Assembly: GCA_041660965.1 (NCBI GenBank)
Contig: JBAZVH010000002.1
Span: 1 to 64,000, forward strand
Length of the DNA: 64,000 bases
Origin: Candidatus Gracilibacteria bacterium
Lineage (GTDB): Bacteria; Patescibacteriota; Gracilibacteria; BD1-5; JAGOOR01
Direction: 5' to 3'
The notes beneath the pieces are model-generated. The model saw only the letters and a list, made by a program, of their open reading frames with translations. It ran no database searches and was not told the origin of the DNA. The translations under genes and the position numbers were made by a program. Shown here piece by piece: positions 54,301 through 64,000 of the stretch; position 1 is the stretch's first letter; every line of letters begins with the position of its first letter.

Positions 54301-57300
54301 ACCCAGGTTTTTCTTTTCCAGATTATACCCAAACACAGGAACTTATTTTTCGATCACAGCAAGAACAACTTCAATCACTTCTCTTTACGTCTGTGACATT
54401 TTCGAACAAGGGCAATATCCAAGCACCTACTGTCAGCACTTCTCTTGGATCACAATTTGCTGATACTTTTCAGAGTACTGACAGTACGACTGATGGTGCG
54501 TCACTTGCTGCAGGATATAATGATCTTCAGACATATTATGGCAGGGCACTTACTATCTCTGACACGAATACACATACTGAAACCCTGTCTCTCCTCAAGG
54601 CACCATTTATTGATAAAAATATTCTTGAAATCAGTAAAAAATTTACCTCGCTCGAAAAGGACGGGGTCATCATACCCGGATCACGTATTCAGGGTGTTAT
54701 CACGGTGAAAAATACTTCTTTAAAGACCCTTTCAAATGTGGTTATTGCCGAAAAATTTCCTACCTATCTAGAATGACCTATTTCCGCGTATACACTCAAG
54801 CGTGCTGGAGTGAATACTAATAGGACCTTTGCTGATTCCTCGAGTGGGGGCGTCGCAGACCTCCGAGATATTACCTTAGCTCCTGGCGAAACTATTGAGA
54901 TTCTCTATACGGCCAAATTTGCATCATTTTCTTTTGGGTCGTTTGACGTCGGACACCTCGAAGATAAAAATGATCCACTTATGAATGTCGATGTCACAAA
55001 AGATACAATTCTCACCATCAATCCCGAAGCAAAAAAATTGACCAGCATACCAGAAAAAGATTTCTATAATTCTGATCAATTTGGTGATATCAGAATCAAT
55101 CCAAATGACACATGTGGAGGGCCGCTCTTTCTCTGGAGATCCCACAATATATTTGATCGCACCTATCAAAAGACACTTATTGTTCGCAATATAGTCGATC
55201 CTGATACGATAGCGATGGACATAAGTAATGACCCAACAAAGTCTCGTCCCAATCTTTCTTCCTCCTCTTCGGCTCAGTCTGCTGCTGCCTCTCTTTCGCA
55301 AGATTCTTCTTCCGCGTCTGTTGATGGAGTGTGACAACAGTACGCATCCACGACTCAGACACAGCTGGATACTTTTAATCATGATACTGATGGAGACCAT
55401 ATTCCAGATAGATATGATGAGGATACCAATGATGTATTTAGTATTAACACAAGTGGCGATTCTACACAAATCACTATCGGTCTCGGTAAATTTGATGGTA
55501 TGATCGATAAAGCCATAGAAGGTGTAGAGACATTTATTGCTGGTCTCAGTTGTGGTTTTGGAGATCCATGATGTGTCTCATCCCCGATGAACTGGACATT
55601 TAATGTCCCATGAAACACCATCACAGCCCTGGGGTATGCTATCCCTCTTGTGAATAGAGCGCCAATTGCTTGTAACAAAGATGTCCGATGTGGCATGCCT
55701 CTTTTCTCATTTCCTACAGCTTCTACTCCGTATTTTTGGCCACCAAATCCAGATGAAGCGTGAGGGATGTTTGATATAGGATCGAACTCAAAAGTTGGGG
55801 TGACGCCAAACGGCTTTACTGGCTGATATGGTACTAGTCAGTTTCGACTTTTTCTCTGAGTGACACTCACGGCAGCGATTGCTGAAGTCCTCTGTTTCTG
55901 ACCCAATAATGCTCCTACACTGAATTTCCCTGGACTCTTTCCTCTCGTGTTTGAAGGGAACTGTATCTATGCTACACAGGCCATTACACAATGTAGTGAT
56001 GATGGAACAGATGATGTCGTCACAGATTTAGAGGTGACGCAAGATCTCTGAGATTTCCAAGTTTCCGATGCAGATAGTTGTCAATTTTTTACACCCACAA
56101 CTGCCTATCCTGTCGCGCTTATTGATGCAGTGAATCGGTATATCAATCATCCTACTGCTGAAACACTCGATGCCGTGCGAGCGGAACTCTCGAAAAATAC
56201 TGATATAGCGACAGGGGAGTATGAGAGTGATCAGAGTCTTCAGTTTTCTACGTCATCTCCCTACCAGAATATTCAATCCAGAACGAATAATAGTGTGATT
56301 ACATTTCCAGAGATTGGCAGTGGAAGCGGGATGATAAAAGTGACTATAAATAGTTCTGGAATATCGCCTACGAGTTCTACAAGAGTTCTCAATATTAATC
56401 TCAAAAGCATCAGTGCTTTCCCAATGTTTATTATGGACTGGTATCATCGTCAAATGGATGAGATTGTGTCGAGTCTGAGTAGTCTTCCAGATATCAAAAT
56501 ATTTTTGCCAGACTTGAGTTCCGGATTTGCAGATGGTGGGTGGATACCAGAATTTGGTGCTTCGGATACTGCTCGTGCGACTCCGAGTAATTCTTCTTCC
56601 ACAACTACATCCACGACATCGAATAGTACTGGCAGTTGAGATATTTTTACTCCTCTTGATATCGCAACGAATGCTAGAAATAGCGTCGTAGGGGGAGCAC
56701 AACAAGCCCTCTGATCGATACAATCAGTGTTTGAATATCTGAGTCTCCTCCCCATGGTGAATGTACATCCAGAGACTATTGCTCTCGACCTCCCGTGGCT
56801 GGATCGTTCTGTAGGGCAAGCTTGGCTGTATCGAAATGAAGCCATTTTAGCACAATGGGAAAATCTCCCTGCCAATGCTCTCAAGAATGCTGTTGATTAT
56901 AGTTCTGTTATTTCGAGCATTCGGTCCAATATAGAGACAGTGCGCTCCTATATGAGACTTCCCGAACAACTCCAAAATCTCTTTTATCTCAAAGAAAAAC
57001 TTCTCTACGAGATTATGAAAAATGTGCATGCTGTCCAACAGTTGATGTGAGGATGGCTCTCAGATAATGGTGAACGTTTCAAAGCGTGGGTTGAAGCATT
57101 TATTCTCATCACACGGCTTTGGGATGTATGGCAGGTATTGATTGATGTATTTGATGATTATGAACAATCATGTGCTGTATGTCGTAATGAGCAATGGAAT
57201 CTCCAGGAATGGTGATGGATTATTATCTCAGCTGTTGTGCCACCTATTCCTGTCATTAAGATGCCGAGATGGCCAGACATCGAGCTTGATTTTTCCGATA

Positions 57301-60300
57301 TTGATCTTGCTTTCGATATCGCTTACCCAGTCTTTAATCTTTCTTTTTACCCTATCACTTTGCCGGATATGCCGACCCCGAGTTTTACAGGAATAACTCT
57401 CAAACCTCTACCACAGCTCCCACCACTCCCAGATCTCAATATTGATTTTTCTGTCCCAACTATCAATCTCCCAAAACTCCCAAATCTTCCTCCAGCTCCA
57501 AAGATTCCAGAACTTTCTGCTGCCATTTCGGTTGTTCTCAAGATATTTAAAATTATCACTTTGATTCAGTGTCTTTACCGAAAAATTCCTCTCTCTCCTG
57601 AATGGTATGTGGGCACAAAAATTGCGCATAAGACAGATCGACAAGGATATCTCCCGATAGACTTTCTCAACGTACAGATGCCAAGTGTTGTCATCAAATG
57701 GATTGATGCCATCCGTGTGTCAACCCACGTGGAGCTCAGATATGATGCTGATTTTATCGTAGAAACTATTCGTTCTGCTCTAGAACCACTGACGAATTTT
57801 CAGAGAGATCTCTGACAATATAACAATAATACCTCATCTTCTGTTGATTTTAACCTCAGTCAAGAAGAAGGATTGCGTATACAGACATCGTCTCTTGATG
57901 AACTGCCTGCACTTATCGGGCAGCTCTATGAGGCGACCATTCATCCAAAAGATGGTATTCTTTCTACTGAACAAAATGCTCTTGGCAGGATCCTGACGCA
58001 AGTTGCTCCATCGAGTCAACCAACGAAAATTGCATCTACGATTGATACGAGTATCTATCAGAATCGTTTTCAAAAGCAAGCGCAATTAGTCACAGCAGCA
58101 CTCCAAGATGACATTGATGCCAATGCTGTCTTTATAGCTGATTTGAACGAGCTTTCTCAAGGTAAAAAACAAATGAAAGATATCGCATGGATGCAAAGTC
58201 TCAATCCTTATGAATCTCATCTCTCATCCTCTACTCAGTGACTCGGAAGTTCTGCCTTACTCGATCTCATGCCTTCATTGTCTCAAAAAATACCTCTTCC
58301 AACTGCTCTCACTACTGGATTAAGCAAGACAATTGCCGTTACATCACCATCTTCCCCAACACCAGTACCAGCATCTTCTCCGTCGACCCAACAGCATATT
58401 GCCCCCGTGACTGCACCTCAAACAACCTCAACAACTACTTTACCCAAAAAATCGAAGGGGCTCTATATCACACAAAATTGAGTCACAAAACGTCTCAACT
58501 ATTTCTATGAGAGCACCCAAGAAAATACTGTTATTCATCTTATGGATGATGATGGGGATGGAGATGAAGATCTTTTTTATACTCTTGGGAAAACAATTTA
58601 TCGAAAAGAAAATTATACAAATAAAGCAAAAAGTGTCTTCATTACAGACGCTCCAAGAGTTTTCACGATGATGGACATAATGCATGATTTTTTTGGACAA
58701 GATTCTGCTGATATCCAAAATATTCCTCATGATATGCAGATTTTTCTCCGACAGAATCATATGTTTGAAAATATAGACGCCGAATATCTCATTCACAAAA
58801 AAACTGATCATGAACAGTTTGATATTTTTTCTCAGTGGTGACAGAGTGATGCTCAGTTTGCGAAGTATAGAGTGGATAGCATCCTCCAGCCAGCCGCCAC
58901 TGCAAGCGGATATGCTCTTATTTCTCCACCAGTTCTTGCTGATATATCAGGTGATGCGACTCTGAAGCGTGCAAAAATATACCGTACTCTTTTACCAAAT
59001 CGCAAATATACTGAAGGCGATGTGACCCTGCGTGATCTGCCAAATGACTTTGTGATACGTGCCAAAAAAGTAGTCTATACGAAAGAGAAAACGCAAATAG
59101 AAATTATCGCTTGAAATACAAAGAAGAATCTTGAGCTCCGCTCTGGAGAAACACTTTTGTTCGGACGCGATAGTCACATCGATATCCTGAGTGGATCACT
59201 TCTTCTGCCATCAGACGAGACAGAAGAAATCCATCTTAATCGGAGTGATATTGGCACCCCATTGTTTCCTAGTGATGTCATAAAAACTGCACATACAGGG
59301 GCAGTACAAATAAAATTTTCTGATGCTACACATACGTCTCTTTACCCAGATCAAGAGTGGTCTTTCGTCTATCATACTGGAGTTTTCAAAATCCAAGATT
59401 TTTCACTTCCTGTCAGCTCTGGATGGTATTATGTGGTTGCTCATAATGCGGCTTCCATTCGAGAACATTCCATCCCACAGGCGACACTTTTCGATGCCTA
59501 TACGCACACCGAAAATGATATATTGTTTGATACACTTCCGACGACTCTCCAGCTCAAATTCGATACTCCTACCGAAGTTGATTTCCAACAGTATTTTCCA
59601 ATTGATACTATCACAAAAGTGGATGTCTCGGGTCTGTCAGATACATTTTGGAGACGAGAAAGTGCTACGAAAATTATTTTTGAAACACTCCAAAAATCAC
59701 AGTCGATGATTCTCAAAGTGACTGGTAAAAAAGGAACAATTTCTACGTATCCTATGACGCTTGCGACCGAGCCAGCTCGTATGATGATTTCAGGTATCAA
59801 TAGTGATAAGATACTTTCTGGCACCATCTCAGAAAATACTGCACTGCCTCTCGTTATCCAATCCTACCTTGATAAAAAATCATGGACGATTTCATCCGGA
59901 ATAGTCGCACAAGATAAAAAATTTTCCACCTCTTTTGCTAATTCTCTGCCAGTATGGGATATTTCTTATGGTGCCGATAAGGCGTTCTCTCTCAATAGAA
60001 ATAGGGGAGTCCTCTCTTTCGATCCTACTATCACCGTAGTTTCAGATGTCAAAGTCGGATATCCGCTTACGCTCAAAACGGTCTATAATCAAAAAGACAT
60101 TGCGCGAGTTCTCTACCAAGGGAACAATCTCTCATTCCAGCAGATTGCAACTACGACGGATATCGTCAAAAATACGCTCAGTCTCCTGAGTTCTACATTG
60201 CGTCTTGAGACATCGTCTCCATGAGATGTAGCATTAAAAAAATGAGCATATATTGTCGATAGTCAGTATCGTCCCTTGATAGCTTTTGATGCCAATGGTA

Positions 60301-60440
60301 TCGTACGGTATCTGGATACCGCTATCAGATTTTCTGTTGGATATGAGGAAAATATGGTGGTCTTTACGATACTCCGAGAGGGTTCTTCCGTAGGGAAAAT
60401 CTATCTTTCTGGAGATATGCTGACAGTATGGGATGCATAA
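48336..60440 (+). CDS. Giant secreted surface protein (4034 aa)
   Basis: One frame of 4035 codons ending in TAA. Dozens of UGA codons, and in every inter-fragment stretch I read there was no TAA or TAG. The N-terminus has a signal helix ('IITWFLILLLVSQEIFRIP'). Ig-like strands occur near 1000-1430 ('ALFVHIFDTYGNTIHPSTVDIRI'). FG-GAP/Ca-binding-like repeats: 'DLNNDGQKDIVVVD' (~1827), 'DMDHDGRDDIIVMD' (~1932), 'DTDGDHIPDRYDEDTND' (~2349), 'DDDGDGDEDLFY' (~3403). A Pro-rich stretch lies near 2990-3060. No sortase motif or C-terminal anchor is seen. An adhesin or host-contact protein is an inference. It follows the LysM-CHAP genes. Confidence 0.85.
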
Positions 60441-60447
60441 AAAACTT

Positions 60448-60486
60448 TTGACAAAGAAGTTAGCACCTATATAATACGGGTGCTAA
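60448..60486 (+). promoter_or_regulatory. groESL promoter with CIRCE-like HrcA operator
   Basis: TTGACA (60448-60453), 16-bp spacer, TATAAT (60470-60475). An inverted repeat TTAGCACCT-N9-GGGTGCTAA (60460-60486) overlaps the -10 box; it has the 9-9-9 geometry and 7 of 9 bases per arm of the CIRCE operator bound by the heat-shock repressor HrcA. hrcA itself is not in the window. Confidence 0.8.
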
Positions 60487-60509
60487 TTAATTCTTAATTT
60501 ATTTTCTCT

Positions 60510-60797
60510 ATGGCAACGATTATCCCACTCCAAGATCGTATCGTACTCAGAAAAATGGAAGCAAAAAAAGAAACTGCTTCCGGTATCCTCCTGCCTCGCG
60601 AACAAAATGACAGTCCAAATATGTTTCTCGTAGAATCTGTAGGTCCAAAGGTTGCAGAGAAACTTGGTTATGATCTCAAACCAGGAGATAAAGTCCTCAA
60701 AGGACAATATTCGGGTGACGATATCAAGATAGAAGGAGAAGACAATCTCACGATCGTCGCAGCAGAGTATATTCTCGCGAAAGTAGAAAGCGAGTAA
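60510..60797 (+). CDS. groES: Co-chaperonin GroES (95 aa)
   Basis: 'IIPLQDRIVLRKMEAKKETASGILLP' with the mobile loop, 'VESVGPKV', 'LKPGDKVLKGQYSGDDIKIEGED' and 'AAEYILAKVE' give the complete GroES pattern. It forms the heptameric lid of GroEL. No in-frame UGA. First gene of the groESL operon. Confidence 0.96.
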   Translation: MATIIPLQDRIVLRKMEAKKETASGILLPREQNDSPNMFLVESVGPKVAEKLGYDLKPGDKVLKGQYSGDDIKIEGEDNLTIVAAEYILAKVESE

Positions 60798-60798
60798 T

Positions 60799-60857
60799 AG
60801 TCATAGAAAAAGTCATAGGAAGGAATTTTTTTTATCATCCGCCCTATGACTATGACT
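60799..60857 (+). repeat. Inverted repeat between groES and groEL
   Basis: AGTCATAG (60799-60806) and GTCATAGG (60812-60819) pair with CCTATGAC (60843-60850) and CTATGACT (60850-60857) around a T-rich loop. It could stabilise, process or attenuate the transcript. Confidence 0.55.
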
Positions 60858-60898
60858 GGTTCCTATAACTTATAATTTTATTTTTAACTCAAAATTTT

Positions 60899-62548
60899 AT
60901 GACAAAAAAACAAGTAATATTTGGAGACGTTGGTCGTCTCAGAATGCTCGATGGAATGAAAAAGCTCCATGATGCAGTCGCTGGTACTCTCGGTCCAAAA
61001 GGCCGCAATGTGGTCTTTTCAAAAAGCTATGGGCCTCCACAAGTAGCCAATGATGGTGTGACAATTGCAAAAGAATTTGATCTCGAGGATCCTGTCGAAA
61101 ATATGGGTGCTGAACTTATCAAAGACGTTGCCAGTAAAACTAACGATGCCGCAGGAGATGGTACTACGACTGCGACTGTTTTGACCTATGCTATGATTGC
61201 TGAATGACTTCGAGAGATTCGTTCTGGTATCAATGCTATAGAACTCAAAAATGGTATGCGACTCGCTGCTGCTGAGGTGACGAAAGAACTCGTGGCGCAG
61301 TCTCGTCCTGTCACGACGTCTGAAGAGATCGCTTCCGTGGCGACCATCTCTGCTCAAAACGCTGAGGCGGGTCAGATCATCGCTGAAGCAATGGATAAGG
61401 TCAAACGCGATGGAGTGATCACTATCGAAGAAGGGAAGACCTTTGGAATGACAGTTACCATCACAGAAGGAATGCAATTTAAGTCAGGATATATCTCACC
61501 GTATATGATTACTGATACGGAGAAGATGGAAGCGCGCTACGCTGATATCCCAGTGCTGATTACTGATAAAAAAATTAGTTCTACCAAGGACATCATCAAA
61601 CTCCTCGAAGCACTGCTCCAATCAGGCAAGAGAGAAATGGTCATTATCGCTGAAGATATCGATTCAGAAGCACTTACGACAGTCGTTCTCAATAAGCTCA
61701 AAGGTGTTTTCTCTATCCTCGCTATCAAGGCACCAGGTTTTGGAGAACGTCGAAAAGAAAATCTTGCCGATATCGCACTGCTCACGGGTGCTTCCGTCGT
61801 CTCTGAAGAGATAGGACTCAAGCTCGAACATGTCGGTCTCGAAGTTCTCGGTAAAATCGATTCTATCACCGCTACGAAAGAAACGACAACCATCGTTGCA
61901 ACGCAGGCAGATAAATCTGAGATAGAGCATCGTATCGTCGAAATCCGTCGTATGATCGATAAGACTGACTCTGCGTATGATAGTGAAAAAATGAAAGAAC
62001 GTCTTGCTCGACTCGGTTCTGGTGTCGCTGTCATCAAAGTAGGTGCTGCGACAGAAGTAGAAATGAAAGAACTGAAACTTCGTCTCGAAGATGCGCTCAA
62101 CTCTACTCGTGCTGCGGTCGAAGAGGGGATTGTGCCTGGTGGAGGCGTAGCACTTCTCAAGGCGGGTAAGATACTCGATAAATTCAAAGCTCCAAACAGT
62201 GATCAACAAATCGGTGTCGAGATCGTGAAGCGAGCGCTCAAATATCCAACGCAAAAGATTGCTGAAAATGCTGGTCAAGAAGGTTCTGTGATTATCAATA
62301 AAATTCTTGAACACAAAGAATTTCAGTACGGTTATGATGCGGCAAAAAATGAATTTACTGATCTCGTCGCTGCCGGTATCATCGATCCGACGAAAGTCCC
62401 ACGCACAGCTCTCGAAAATGCTACTTCTATTGCAGGCATGTTCCTAACAACAGAAGCCGTTATCTACGAAGTCCCAGGTACCAAAGAATCGCCTATGGGT
62501 GGTGGTATGTGAGGTATGGGATGAATGGGTGGTATGGGGATGATGTAA
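60899..62548 (+). CDS. groEL: Chaperonin GroEL (549 aa)
   Basis: Hsp60 with '[11 protein letters not shown]', '[15 protein letters not shown]', '[18 protein letters not shown]' (ATP site), '[21 protein letters not shown]', '[13 protein letters not shown]' and the C-terminal Gly/Met-rich tail. UGA encodes Gly after 'TYAMIAE' and twice in the GGM tail, where the standard code would cut the protein at residue ~102. Full length. A terminator follows. Confidence 0.97.
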
Positions 62549-62561
62549 TTTTATAGACAAC

Positions 62562-62596
62562 AAAAAACACCTTTCAGAAATGAGAGGTGTTTTTTT
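62562..62596 (+). terminator. Rho-independent terminator after groEL
   Basis: AAAAAACACCTTTC / GAGAGGTGTTTTTT hairpin with T run, 14 bp after the groEL stop; also usable on the minus strand for the CYTH gene. Confidence 0.8.
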
Positions 62597-62627
62597 GGAA
62601 TGCAATATGGATGGAGAAGGGTAAAAT

Positions 62628-63152
62628 TTACTTACCTTGTTTTTCTAGTAACAAATCACTATAAGACACCGAGATTAGGTCACTCTGAGAAATTTCTAAT
62701 AAATCAAGGTATAGCTGGCATTGTTCCAGGAGTTTTTCTTTCCCGATGGTACCATCGACATCGATAGCTTCTATTTCCACAAATGTTCCGAGGTTCTCCA
62801 CGATATCGATATGAAATTTTACGTTATCGATAAAATAAATTTCCCTTTTTTTGTCCACGACGACGAGTATGCCAAGCGATTTAATGAGAATTTCTTTGAG
62901 TGACGATTTTGAGCCTGGCTCAAACAAGGTAAAATCTGACTGTTTTGGTCATTTTTTATTCTCTCTTTGATATTGGACAAGATAGTTTTCGATATTACCT
63001 TCTCTGAGCTTGAGCCGCCCATGATTTACGTTGAAGTATGTATCAATTTGGTGGTCTAGACCTTTAAAAAAAGCATTCTTTGACTTTAAGATTTCTCGTA
63101 TTTTTTCTTGATTTTCTGATTTTGCTTTAATCTCAATATTGGAATGTGCCAT
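62628..63152 (-). CDS. CYTH-domain (class IV adenylate cyclase-like) protein (174 aa)
   Basis: 'NIEIKAK' (the ExExK-like start), 'DTYFNVNHGRLKLREG', 'LVQYQREN', 'REIYFIDNVKFHIDIVENLGTFVEIEAI' and a C-terminal helix are the CYTH tunnel-fold pattern (CyaB / thiamine triphosphatase family). These enzymes act on triphosphate substrates with metal ions; the exact substrate is unknown. One UGA (62925-62927 region, 'KKGPKQ') is Gly. Start ATG 63152. Confidence 0.8.
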
Positions 63153-63199
63153 ATAATTTTTATGAGAAGATATGAGTATTAATCATAACATGTTTTTAT

Positions 63200-63274
63200 T
63201 GGCAGAGCAGCTGAGAATCGAACTCAGATCAAAGGCTTTGGAGGCCCTTATACTAACCGTTGTACTACTGCTCT
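63200..63274 (-). tRNA. tRNA-Trp (CCA)
   Basis: 75 nt with encoded CCA. Acceptor AGAGCAG/CTGCTCT, anticodon stem AGGGC/GCCTT with loop CTCCAAA (anticodon CCA), T arm CTGAG-TTCGATT-CTCAG, discriminator G. The anticodon reads UGG only, consistent with UGA being assigned to another amino acid. Confidence 0.88.
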
Positions 63275-63331
63275 ATATGTTCAAATGTGATGTGATTGTA
63301 GGAAAAAAATCAAAAAAGACAAACTGATTTC

Positions 63332-63360
63332 AAAAACCCTGGGGATTCCCAGGGTTTTTT
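63332..63360 (-). terminator. Bidirectional terminator downstream of tsf
   Basis: AAAAACCCTGG / CCAGGGTTTTT hairpin with T runs on both strands; placed to end the minus-strand tsf transcript. Confidence 0.7.
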
Positions 63361-63371
63361 AAATACTAACA

Positions 63372-63400
63372 GGGTAGATTCCTGCCTACGCAGGAATGAC
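63372..63400. repeat. GTCATTCC-family palindromic repeat
   Basis: ATTCCTGCctacGCAGGAAT palindrome ending in GACG, the same element as at 23671-23695 (inverted) and related to the copies at 20950-21060 and 28255-28375. Confidence 0.75.
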
Positions 63401-63408
63401 GAAATCGA

Positions 63409-64000
63409 TTAGATAGAGTATCTCTTGTAGCTAGTGATGACATCACCACCGACATATTGCTCGATAGTCACCTCTGGATTTACAACGAATGGCTGTGTCA
63501 TGAGCGTGCCTTCTTCGACGAATTTCTTCATCTTTCCTTCGATGATATGAGCGAGGATATCTTCTGGCTTCCCAGCGTTTTTTGGATCCTGTTTCATCAT
63601 ATCGAGTTGGACTTCTCGCTCGTGAGCGATGACATCAGCAGGGAAGTCAGAGACACGGAGAGCGTTTGGGTTGGTTGCGACGGTATGCATAGCGACTTGT
63701 CGTACTTTTTCCTCATCTGTCCCAGCTTGTGCTGTGACGATAGCAGCTACTTTGCTGTTTGAGTGAACATAGGTTCCGATGACAGGTGCTTCGACGATAT
63801 CGAGTGGTCCGAAGACGACATTTTCTCCTGTTTGCTGAATAATATCAGACATACGAGGTGTGAATGCTTCTTTTGCAGCTTCTACAGAGCCAGCTTTGAC
63901 GAGAGCGTCGAGGAGTTCGTTGATAAATCCAGTGAAGTTGTCAGTTCGTGCGACAAAGTCTGTCTCACAGGTGAGAGAAGCGATGTATGCTTTGTTACCT
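63409..64000 (-). CDS. tsf: Elongation factor Ts, N-terminus outside window
   Basis: EF-Ts exchanges GDP for GTP on EF-Tu. The visible part runs from 'NKAYIASLTCETDFVARTDNF' (the conserved TDFVA region) through 'GPLDIVEAPVIGTYVHSNSKVAAIV' and 'VAMHTVATNPNALRVSDFP' to TAA at 63409. The N-terminal UBA-like domain lies beyond the window. No in-frame UGA in this part. Confidence 0.95.
   Translation of the reverse strand, partial: GNKAYIASLTCETDFVARTDNFTGFINELLDALVKAGSVEAAKEAFTPRMSDIIQQTGENVVFGPLDIVEAPVIGTYVHSNSKVAAIVTAQAGTDEEKVRQVAMHTVATNPNALRVSDFPADVIAHEREVQLDMMKQDPKNAGKPEDILAHIIEGKMKKFVEEGTLMTQPFVVNPEVTIEQYVGGDVITSYKRYSI

Noticed and set aside
61664..62314. Long minus-strand frames across groEL
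   Set aside because: Antisense shadows of groEL with no protein-like motifs.
1..64000. Widespread pseudogenes or frameshifts implied by in-frame TGA
   Set aside because: The interruptions are always TGA, the frame never shifts, and the residues align with conserved Gly; recoding explains them.
1..64000. CRISPR array
   Set aside because: No regularly spaced direct repeats with unique spacers were seen; the repeats present are dispersed palindromes or a two-unit tandem.

Overview
The window reads as a chromosome segment from a Candidate Phyla Radiation bacterium that translates UGA as glycine (genetic code 25), that is Gracilibacteria (BD1-5) or Absconditabacteria (SR1). With the standard code almost every gene is broken by in-frame TGA. 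With UGA as Gly each becomes one intact reading frame ending in TAA or TAG, and the UGA codons fall on invariant glycines: GlmS Gly3 and Gly6, the MiaA, YchF and AAA P-loop regions, and the Gly/Met tail of GroEL. The tRNA-Trp in the window has anticodon CCA, so UGA is not simply read as Trp. Shine-Dalgarno sequences are essentially absent. Several genes carry a -10 box 6-9 nt before the ATG, which suggests leaderless mRNAs. All gene coordinates below assume code 25.

Layout. 1-5.4 kb: a zinc-ribbon fragment, YdeI-like protein, VIT-family transporter, histidine phosphatase, HD-like protein, miaA, a one-pass membrane protein and ychF. 5.6-11 kb: three large proteins with charged N-termini and C-terminal cell-wall hydrolase or papain-fold domains. 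11-18.7 kb: glmS, a ribosome hibernation factor, an SLH-DsbA fusion, recJ, tRNA-Lys, a Cys-rich anchored surface protein and corA. 18.7-25.4 kb: DUF167, DUF4153, a caspase-like lipoprotein, a queuosine-precursor-type transporter, a Nudix hydrolase, two copies of a composite structured repeat, a probable structured ncRNA and an unknown gene. 25.4-30.9 kb: a PIF1-like helicase fused to a WYL-like domain, an RsmB/RsmF-type methyltransferase interrupted in frame by a palindromic repeat, and unknown genes.

31-39.1 kb looks like a mobile island integrated at the 3' end of tRNA-Thr. It holds small accessory genes, a subtilisin-like S8 protease and AAA+ ATPase gene pair (candidate defence module), a long switch-like hairpin RNA with a UUCG terminator, a TM2/SHOCT membrane protein and a large serine recombinase whose C-terminus is read antisense through the tRNA.

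39.3-64 kb: a DnaQ-like exonuclease, then an envelope cluster (secF, LytR-CpsA-Psr protein, class A PBP), rplU, two LysM-CHAP paralogues, a 12.1-kb gene for a 4034-residue secreted protein, groES-groEL under a canonical promoter with a CIRCE-like operator, a CYTH protein, tRNA-Trp and partial tsf. The envelope genes (LCP, PBP, CHAP, SLH and a sortase-like tail, with no LPS genes) fit a monoderm, surface-attached lifestyle.
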